Positions 57,457-64,000 of a stretch of DNA of 64,000 bases are shown here, one piece after another. Within the stretch, counting starts at the first letter, position 1; each line of letters begins with the position of its first letter. The DNA is from Cadophora sp. MPI-SDFR-AT-0126 (Eukaryota > Ascomycota > Leotiomycetes > Helotiales > Ploettnerulaceae): positions 3,286,001 through 3,350,000 of the forward strand of contig JAGMVK010000001.1 in assembly GCA_020747065.1 (NCBI GenBank), in the 5' to 3' direction. A program made the position numbers and the translations under genes. The notes beneath the pieces are model-generated. The model saw only the letters and a list, made by a program, of their open reading frames with translations, had not been told where the DNA came from and searched no databases.

Positions 57457-58768
57457 ATGAAGCTCCTCCAACTTCTGATACTCGGGTTTGTCTGTCTGAC
57501 AAGTGCCACTCCAGTTCCAGAGATCGTCTCGGGATCAACTCAAAGCCTGCAAAGACGAGCTGCATATCCATTCGTATCAGGATTGAAGTTTGACATCGAT
57601 GGTCAAGCGGCATATTTCGCGGGATCGAACTCGTACTGGATCAGTTTTCTCACCAACACTGCTGATGTCGACCTGGTTATGAGCCATCTGAAATCATCTG
57701 GGCTGAAGGTTCTCCGAATTTGGGGTAAGCCAAAAATGTCCTCAAACCTACGGATGCCATCGCCCAATTGATCAACGTAGGTTTTAACGATGTCACACAA
57801 ACTTCCAGCGGGGTGTGGTTCCAAAGCTTCGTCTCTGACCAACAACCCGTGATCAATACAGGCGCCAATGGGCTCCAAAGACTTGACTATGTGGTCAAAA
57901 GTGCCGAAGTGCACGGCATCAAGCTCATCATCAACTTTGTCAACAACTGGGGTGATTACGGGGGTATGCCCGTGTACAACACCTATTTCAAAACTACCAA
58001 AACAACGTGGTACACCGATGGCAAAGTCCAAGCACAGTATCAAGCCTACATCAAAGCGGTGGTTAGTCGGTATATCACAAGTCCTGCGATCTTTGCGTGG
58101 GAGCTGGCGAACGAAGCGAGATGCAATGAGTGCCCGACTTCGATTGTGACAGACTGGGTGACGAAAACCAGTGCGTATATCAAGAGCCTGGATCCAAACC
58201 ACATGATTACCATGGGAGATGAGGGCTGGTTAAACGGTGGTGGGGATGGAAGCTACCCATTTACGACTGCCGAAGGTGTTGATTTTGAGGCAAATTTGAG
58301 AGTTGCAGTAAGTTGAAGCCAAGTTACAAAAGCGTCTCTAATCTTTCTCAGAACATCAGCTTTGGAACTTTTCATCTCTACCCCACACAATGTAGGCATC
58401 CCCTCACTCTCTGTTCTCTCAATTCCCGAAGTTGACAAACGTCAGGGGGTCAATCCAACGCTTTAGCATTTGGCAATACCTGGATCAAAGAACACGGCAG
58501 CATCTGCGTCAAAGTCGGCAAACCCTGCATCTTCGAAGAATACGGCATGGAGTCCAACAAGCCAGCGACCCTGGGTCCTTGGCAGACAACTGCTCTCTCG
58601 ACTCCTGGTATTGCTGCGGACATGTATTGGCAATATGGCGATACTCTTAGCACTGGACGGACGCATGATGATAAGTATACGATTTATTATGGGAGCAGTG
58701 ATTTCAAAACGCTGATTACGGATCACGTTGCTGCAATTGACAAGAAAGAATCCGGGTCGACTGCATAG
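57457..58768 (+). CDS. Secreted GH5 endo-1,4-beta-mannanase
   Basis: A 385-residue family 5 (subfamily 7-type) mannanase in four exons: 57457-57724, 57781-58307, 58352-58391 (40 nt) and 58446-58768. A signal peptide ([19 protein letters not shown]) precedes a dibasic RR at the likely pro-site. The barrel begins with [20 protein letters not shown] and VLRIWGFNDV. The acid/base is E201 in [10 protein letters not shown] and the nucleophile E310 in [19 protein letters not shown] carries the conserved strand with His and Tyr, and [11 protein letters not shown] is also typical. It would cut mannan and galactomannan of plant hemicellulose outside the cell. No carbohydrate-binding module is attached. 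Confidence 0.92.
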
Positions 58769-59204
58769 GATGGAAGCATTATGATTTTATTGCCAAACAC
58801 TAGCACTCAGGGTATGTTGGGTGCTCAAACTTGGTGATTGGCATCTCAATTTGCAGAGAGGAGTAGAGAGATAGGAACGAATATGCGTGATCCTATGGAC
58901 GATGAAATGTGAAACTGCCAGCCCGCTTTTGACATCATTGTAATGGGAAGTGGAGACATTTTAACCCGCGATCCGTATAAATGTAAAGGTCGCTTGATAC
59001 ACCTTAGCTTTTGAAAGAGCAGCAGATGTAAGGACATATGGATTTGGCGTTCGTACATTATGTCCAAGAGTTGCTATATTTAGAAGAGAACCCCCAAGAG
59101 TCTAAATTACACAAATTGACACATCCCTGCCTTCGGCATTTTCACCGCTTCCCCATACTCTAGCTATACCGTTTTACTTAGAGTTCCAATTTTTCGAACA
59201 TTTT
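58769..59204. other. Convergent 3' spacer
   Basis: 436 bp between the mannanase and dienelactone hydrolase genes. Only 3' UTRs are expected. Confidence 0.5.
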
Positions 59205-60442
59205 TCACAGATGTTTGTTGAAGAATGTCCGCATAATTCGATATCCACGCAGGTACTCTTCGAAATTATGCACATTCTCGAAATCAGCTCTACTTTTTGT
59301 CAGCACATACTTCTTTGACCCTTGCTGCCTCGAGCCCTAATAAAGTCAAGATGCAAAGAGTTATTTACCTAGAAGCCATCCATCCATGAACCTGATCCTC
59401 GAACGTCTCGCTGTAGCTCTGTGGAGAAGCTTTCATAAGTTCTTCGATCCACTCTTCCATAACCTAGTTTGTCAGTACACTGGTTTGCGAGGCTCATCCC
59501 TCATTTCCATATAGCCCTCCAGTCTCCCATCTCAGGGCATTTATCGAGAGTCGGCACGAAACCAAGAAGAAAACAGTAACATACCTCAGGCACCTCATCC
59601 TGACTCGGCAACACGCAATGTGGGATCCTCACCTCCCTCGCATCGCTACTATCCAACAAACTCGGATGAGCTTGAGCACTCGCTCTAAATACACTACCTT
59701 CCTGGCTCACAAGAGTCGCTACCTTGCCTCCCCAGCAGAAACCGAGAATAGCCCAGCTTTCGATGGAGGGGTTGGCGGCTTGTAGGGTTTCGATCATGGG
59801 GAGAATCAGTGGGATGGTGAGATCGGGCTAGATGGGTGGGAAGTGTGAGCTTGCATCATTTGTTGTTCTACATTTTGACATTGAGAGGGAAGTTAAAGGC
59901 AGTGGGAGAGACAGCGCTAGGGGAAGGTAATCACAACTACAAGAAAATTGACTCACATTTGCAGGGCCACTCATGAAATTCTTGATATACGTGAACTGAG
60001 CAGGTGTTTTGGGTGGATACATTGCTAAATCTGCTGGAGAATCACCGAACCAGACAGGCATGAAGACTTTGAAGTCTCCGGCTTGGTCGTCGATTGGTGG
60101 GTAGCCAGTGGCTAGGATATCTGCGCCACGGATGGTTTGGATGAACTCGCCAAAAATCTGTGTCGTGTTAGTCAATTTTAGCTTCAAGTGGTGTTTGGAT
60201 GGGGTGGCAGAAAGGGTCACTTGCGTCGTAGATGAACAGGATACCGCGCTTGGCATTGACAGGACCGGTCTCATCTGTTCTTGGTCAGACTTGCTTTGTT
60301 AATGAATGCTATAGGAAAAGTGGATTTACGAACAAGTTCTGAGACCGTTATGAGTTGTGTATGACCCTTTGGGTGTGTAATTGTAGCCTCCCCGAAGGAC
60401 GACCGGAGGTCGAGTGCAGCAGGCTTTGCTTTCCGTTTGCAT
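59205..60442 (-). CDS. Dienelactone hydrolase family protein
   Basis: A 260-residue alpha/beta hydrolase in six exons: 60334-60442, 60225-60274, 59957-60157, 59585-59827, 59369-59463 and 59205-59289. Motifs are KRGILFIYDIFGEFIQTIRG, GADILATGYPP, the nucleophile elbow AILGFCWGGKVATL with Cys151, the Asp segment LPSQDEVPE and the His segment QVHGWMASR, completing a Cys-Asp-His triad. The second intron (60158-60224) has a GC donor with the sequence GCAAGT and a normal CAG acceptor; only this join restores the conserved YDIFG. Family members open dienelactones in aromatic degradation or act on other esters; the substrate is unknown. The protein is probably cytosolic. Confidence 0.87.
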
Positions 60443-61258
60443 GCTGCTTGCTTTTCAGGCGTTGATCTTAACTCGAGAGAAAATTTGATGATCCCTATCG
60501 AGAATGACTGTAGATGATATTCCGTCTCTTCCTCTGTATGTTGCCAGAGAAGTCTCCAGCTTTATACTGGATAGTCCTCTCCGTGACGCAAGACAGCAGT
60601 CTCCGACGAGCCCGGCAAAATCATACGAGAATTCATTCATATCCCGAAGTGCCACTGTCTGTAGCTCACAGTTTTAACAAAACACATTGCTTGGAGAAAT
60701 CCAGGATCGAACCATAAGCTAGACCAGCGGACGGGTATTTGCCATAGGGCGGGAATCGGAGCGGGTATGATGATCAAAGGATGCAAGATAGCTTTTCCTA
60801 CAACAGAATCGATCGAATAAGACCCCCTGTTTGCTGTCATCAAAGCTCTTCTTTCTCTTAACAGTAAATGCGGAGAGCAAACTAATCAAAGACGTGCTGC
60901 GGAGGAGGCGGGTGAGGGGAAGCTGAAATGGTGTGAAGAGTAATCATTGTTGCCCATGGGGTTTAAATCCCGACGATGACTACCATTCTTAGTATTACTA
61001 CGGTATCGCCAACTCAGCATAATCACGCCCTGGGATTGACTTTGTTAACCCCGAGTCACCCTTGTCAGATCCCTCGACACGTCAGCATACCGCCCCCAAA
61101 CCCCGACAAGATATGAGAGACACACTCCGAAATCATGCCTGGACATATTGAAGGAACATCTAGTCTGTCTATCTTGCAAACTCATCACAAATGCCCAATG
61201 TAGGAGCTACAATAGCTCAAAATCTTCATCTTCAGTACCCCGCCACGAAAATACCCCC
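60443..61258. other. Intergenic region, no gene recognised
   Basis: 816 bp upstream of the dienelactone hydrolase gene and downstream of the methyltransferase gene. A tRNA-like B-box resemblance near 60707 was considered and rejected. Confidence 0.45.
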
Positions 61259-62413
61259 TCACTTAGTAAGGGTCCCAATGATATGGGGAATGACATGACA
61301 AAAGAGCTCATCAGAAGGCTGTTTGAGATCAACTTTCTCCCAACTCCCAGCCTCTTTCAGCCACTTCCCAGAATCGCGCGTGATAGAGCATCCACCCAAA
61401 AAGTGAGGCCAAATAAGGTCGATTGTGGCTGTGAAGCTTGTCAACCATACGATGCTCCCGAGATATGTTTTTGATGGCACAGAAAAGTGGAAAGGGAACA
61501 ATGAGGATTATGACGAACCTTGCCACCATTTCAGAAACCAACCTTGCCACGGGAAAACAACGACATGCTCATACAAGATCCAAGATCCGCCGTCTTTCAG
61601 ATACACGTACAGTTCCCCAATCATCTTCTTCGGCTCGCTGACGCTGCAAAGGCACTGTTTCGCGTCAGTACCATACAATCTCTGATTCCATTCGTCACGT
61701 CGCCATGCGACCTCCTTCCCGACATGGTCCTTCGAGACAATTCCAGCAACGAAGCACCAGACCAAAGAAGCAATGAACAGAGAAGGCTAACAAACCTGAA
61801 TCGTAACAATAGTATCCACCTCACCTCTCTTCACCCACTTCTCTCCCAAATCTTCCACTCCAACCGGCACAATCACATAGATATCCTCCAATCCCGCCTC
61901 CTTAACCCTCTCTCGTAGCTTAGGATGTTGATCCACATTCGGCTCAACACCATAGATCTTCGTCACCTTCTTCTTGTCGAAGCACCGCACCCACTCTCCG
62001 TAGCCAGCACCAACTATAAATGTCAGCAAGACTACTCATACTATCTATGTATTCCAATTTCCGCAACGAATTTAGGAATGCAGAGAAGAAGGGTATGCGT
62101 GTTTCCTAATTGACAAGAAAAACGAGAACTCACTATCCAAAACCACACCCTTAGCCTCAGCAATGAGGGGTCCCACACGAGGAAGTGCGTTCTCGCGAGA
62201 CTGCGGTCCAACCTCACCCCAGAAACGCGCAAACCATGCATCCTTAAACCTAGCCGGCGAGGCGAACGCAGAAAATTGCTGCGTGCGGACGAGTGAAAAG
62301 ATTGTAAGTGGCAGGTACGAGGCTGAGTACGCCAAAAACATTAGAGGATCAATGAGATGCCAGAAGATGTCGACGAGGGTCAGGGCGGCGGGCTCGGGCT
62401 CTGTGGGAGCCAT
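61259..62413 (-). CDS. SAM-dependent methyltransferase (METTL7-like, membrane-anchored)
   Basis: A 267-residue class I methyltransferase in four exons: 62134-62413, 61796-62013, 61519-61654 and 61259-61428. The N-terminus has a hydrophobic helix (PLMFLAYSASYLPLTIFSLV), likely a membrane anchor. Motif I is VVLDIGAGYGEW, formed across intron 1. Motif II is YGVEPN with the ribose-binding Glu, motif IV VDTIVTIQ, and post-motif segments YLKDGGSWILYEHV and WWQATIDLIWPHFLGGCSI. The TIDLIWPHFLGGC pattern is that of METTL7-type enzymes. Mammalian METTL7 proteins methylate thiols or act at lipid droplets. The acceptor here is unknown. Confidence 0.85.
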
Positions 62414-62988
62414 TGTTGATGAGGGAATCTGGTGTGGTGTGAAGGTGGGATGTTGAGAAGCGAAGCGAGAAATGGAAGGGAGGTGCGGGAGTACGGTATT
62501 TATACTAACAAGTTGTACTAGCGCGGCGAGAGGTTCGTCCGAGCTAAAGAGTCATCTGCTTGACCTAAGTGAACTTTGCTGCTCGACCGTTTCTTCAAGC
62601 AATTTGTATCTTATATTTACAGCAATGCTCTTGTTCCAGTGAGATTTTGAACTAGTATTGATCAGCCCGCTGCAGTCTTATGTTGTTGCCCATACATTGC
62701 ACGCAATGAGATGGTGCAGTCCTTGTGTTTTGATATATTTGTTCAAGGTTCAAGTTTAGGGGCTCGGCTAGATCACGAAATTCAACATACCATACCTACG
62801 CAGGTGGGTAGGTAAGGGCACCCGACTTCTACGGTCAGTACTCTTTAGACAAGGCATCATCTCACTTCCAATCTGACACAATGACTCACTTCAGATTCGA
62901 GATATGAGCAGAGATGGTGAAAATCCCGCTTCAGTTGCATTCGGGGATATTCCACCCCGCTTACTATTTACATGCTTGTCAATAGATC
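62414..62988. other. Intergenic region, no gene recognised
   Basis: 575 bp between the methyltransferase start and the helicase 3' end. No feature was recognised. Confidence 0.5.
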
Positions 62989-64000
62989 TCACATCCTACT
63001 CTTCGGCATCTTCTTTTCCTCCAACGCATCGAGGTCCTTCTTCTTATGAAAATGCGGCGCCGCCTCATGCAACCACTCCGGTTTGATCGGCATACAATTT
63101 CGCATGTACTCCTTGGTCGTCTGCACCAACTCATAATACAGAACCATCTTGATCGGCGGATTCGAGTCCATTAACACCGATGATGGATGGATATGCACAG
63201 TTGTGTTATTTTTGACAGTTCGATAGCTGTCGCCACCACGCTGGATGCGAGCGGCGTTGGGGAAGAAGCCCGCTGTGATGGCTTTCTGGATCGGAACCAG
63301 ATCAGCGGCTCCCACGCTGGACATGGAAACTTCGACTCGTTCACAGAGCTTGGCGATTTGGTCTCTGATGTCGCGAGCTCGGGTAAGTGATCTTTGTTGG
63401 AGGAAGTTCTCCTTGGCCCAGATGGGGCTGAAGTCGTTGTCGACCCACTGATTCCAGATGTTGAGAAGAGTGAGGTGATCGCCTCCTTCTTTGACGGTGA
63501 AGCGTGCTCGGGCACTGTCTGCGTGCAGCTTCTTATCTTTTGGACGGAAGAATAATGCAGCGGCTTCACTCAACATAGAGACGATAGACAACACTTCCTC
63601 GACGCAGCCGAGTTTATCTGCTGCGAGAACCGACTTTGCAAGCATGATGTCCATAGGGAACTCTGCCATCTTGCGACCAAGCGAGGTCAATTCTCCATTG
63701 TGGTTGAGTGCTTGCAGTGCGAAGAGCTGATTCAGCGCTCCAATCAAGGTTTCTGTTGGAGGAGGATCCATAAACTCGAATTCCAGTAAGTCGTTGATAC
63801 CCAGGGATTTCAGTAGCAGTACGATCCCATTCAAATTAGTCCTCTGAATTTCGGGTGTCGTGCTCTCTTCCATCTCATTCATGAAGGCCCATTTCGTGTA
63901 CAGTCGGAAGCACTTTCCAGGACCTACACGACCCGCACGACCACTTCTTTGGTTTGCAGACGCACGAGAACATGGTACAGCTACCAATTGAGACATTCCA
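62989..64000 (-). CDS. prp2: Prp2/DHX16-type DEAH-box spliceosomal ATPase, C-terminal part (5' end cut by window)
   Basis: The last ~337 residues of a DEAH-box RNA helicase. The window begins inside the second RecA domain with CSRASANQRSGRAGRVGPG (motif VI) and KCFRLYTKWAF. The winged-helix and ratchet domains follow (TTPEIQRTNLNGIVLLLKSL, FEFMDPPPTETLIGALNQLF), then the OB-fold (KAITAGFFPNAARIQRGG; NTTVHIHPSSVLM) and the end EAAPHFHKKKDLDALEEKK. The tail and linker match the Prp2/DHX16 branch, which remodels the spliceosome before the first step of splicing, rather than Prp22, Prp16 or Prp43. No intron is seen in this part. The ATP-binding motifs lie beyond the window. Confidence 0.88.
   Translation of the reverse strand, partial: GMSQLVAVPCSRASANQRSGRAGRVGPGKCFRLYTKWAFMNEMEESTTPEIQRTNLNGIVLLLKSLGINDLLEFEFMDPPPTETLIGALNQLFALQALNHNGELTSLGRKMAEFPMDIMLAKSVLAADKLGCVEEVLSIVSMLSEAAALFFRPKDKKLHADSARARFTVKEGGDHLTLLNIWNQWVDNDFSPIWAKENFLQQRSLTRARDIRDQIAKLCERVEVSMSSVGAADLVPIQKAITAGFFPNAARIQRGGDSYRTVKNNTTVHIHPSSVLMDSNPPIKMVLYYELVQTTKEYMRNCMPIKPEWLHEAAPHFHKKKDLDALEEKKMPKSRM

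Noticed and set aside
57603..58202. 199-codon open frame antisense to the mannanase
   Set aside because: Shadow of the GH5 exon; composition is not protein-like.
60697..60760. tRNA-like boxes on the - strand (TGGTCTAG and GGTTCGATCC)
   Set aside because: The two boxes are only a few bases apart, leaving no room for an anticodon arm, and the acceptor stem does not pair.

Overview
The window is nuclear DNA of a filamentous ascomycete (Pezizomycotina). The main signs are short GT-AG introns of about 50-75 nt with CTAAC/CTGAC-type branch points, HET-domain genes, Zn(II)2Cys6 regulators, a UstYa-type oxidase, secreted glycoside hydrolases and an Amt/Mep ammonium transporter. A leotiomycete (Helotiales-like) origin is my guess, not shown by the sequence. 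Exon boundaries were read by hand from splice signals and checked by phase; none is supported by transcripts.

Layout. 1-9 kb holds a 3'-truncated FAD aromatic monooxygenase, a conserved four-helix membrane protein, the splicing factor Prp24, and divergent mitochondrial uL22m. 9-18 kb is accessory: two tandem HET genes, then two broken genes (a cysteine-rich membrane protein and a frameshifted hypothetical gene). 18-30 kb has a secreted fucose-lectin-like beta-propeller, a convergent Zn2Cys6 factor, an NmrA-like reductase, a 3.6 kb gene-poor stretch and an Sng1-like membrane protein. 30-35 kb carries two divergent secreted glycoside hydrolases, a GH162-like endo-beta-1,2-glucanase and a GH1 beta-glucosidase. 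Their promoter region contains three GCGGGG motifs. 35-45 kb has a Nudix hydrolase, a class I amidotransferase, an ammonium transporter, a PDI-like gene divergent from a prolyl 4-hydroxylase, an F-box gene and a DUF829 gene with a premature stop. 46-64 kb has an amino-acid permease, an orphan UstYa-like oxidase, a very small Zn2Cys6 protein, an FAD oxidoreductase with a premature stop, a GH5 mannanase, a dienelactone hydrolase, a methyltransferase and the 3' part of a Prp2/DHX16-type DEAH helicase.

Two gene pairs look functionally coupled. (1) The PDI-like protein (39601-40960) has a signal peptide and ends in HTEL, but TEPS replaces CGHC and the second catalytic domain is absent. It is divergent from a secreted prolyl 4-hydroxylase with intact iron ligands and no ER-retention signal (41456-42301). 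In animals PDI is the non-catalytic beta subunit of prolyl 4-hydroxylase, so this may be a fungal version with a dedicated redox-dead partner. (2) The GH162-like and GH1 genes could together degrade extracellular beta-1,2-glucan to glucose under carbon repression. Both links are inferred from gene content and arrangement.

Four genes carry a small inactivating lesion in otherwise well-preserved coding sequence, which suggests recent gene loss or assembly error. Two introns appear to be of the GC-AG class.
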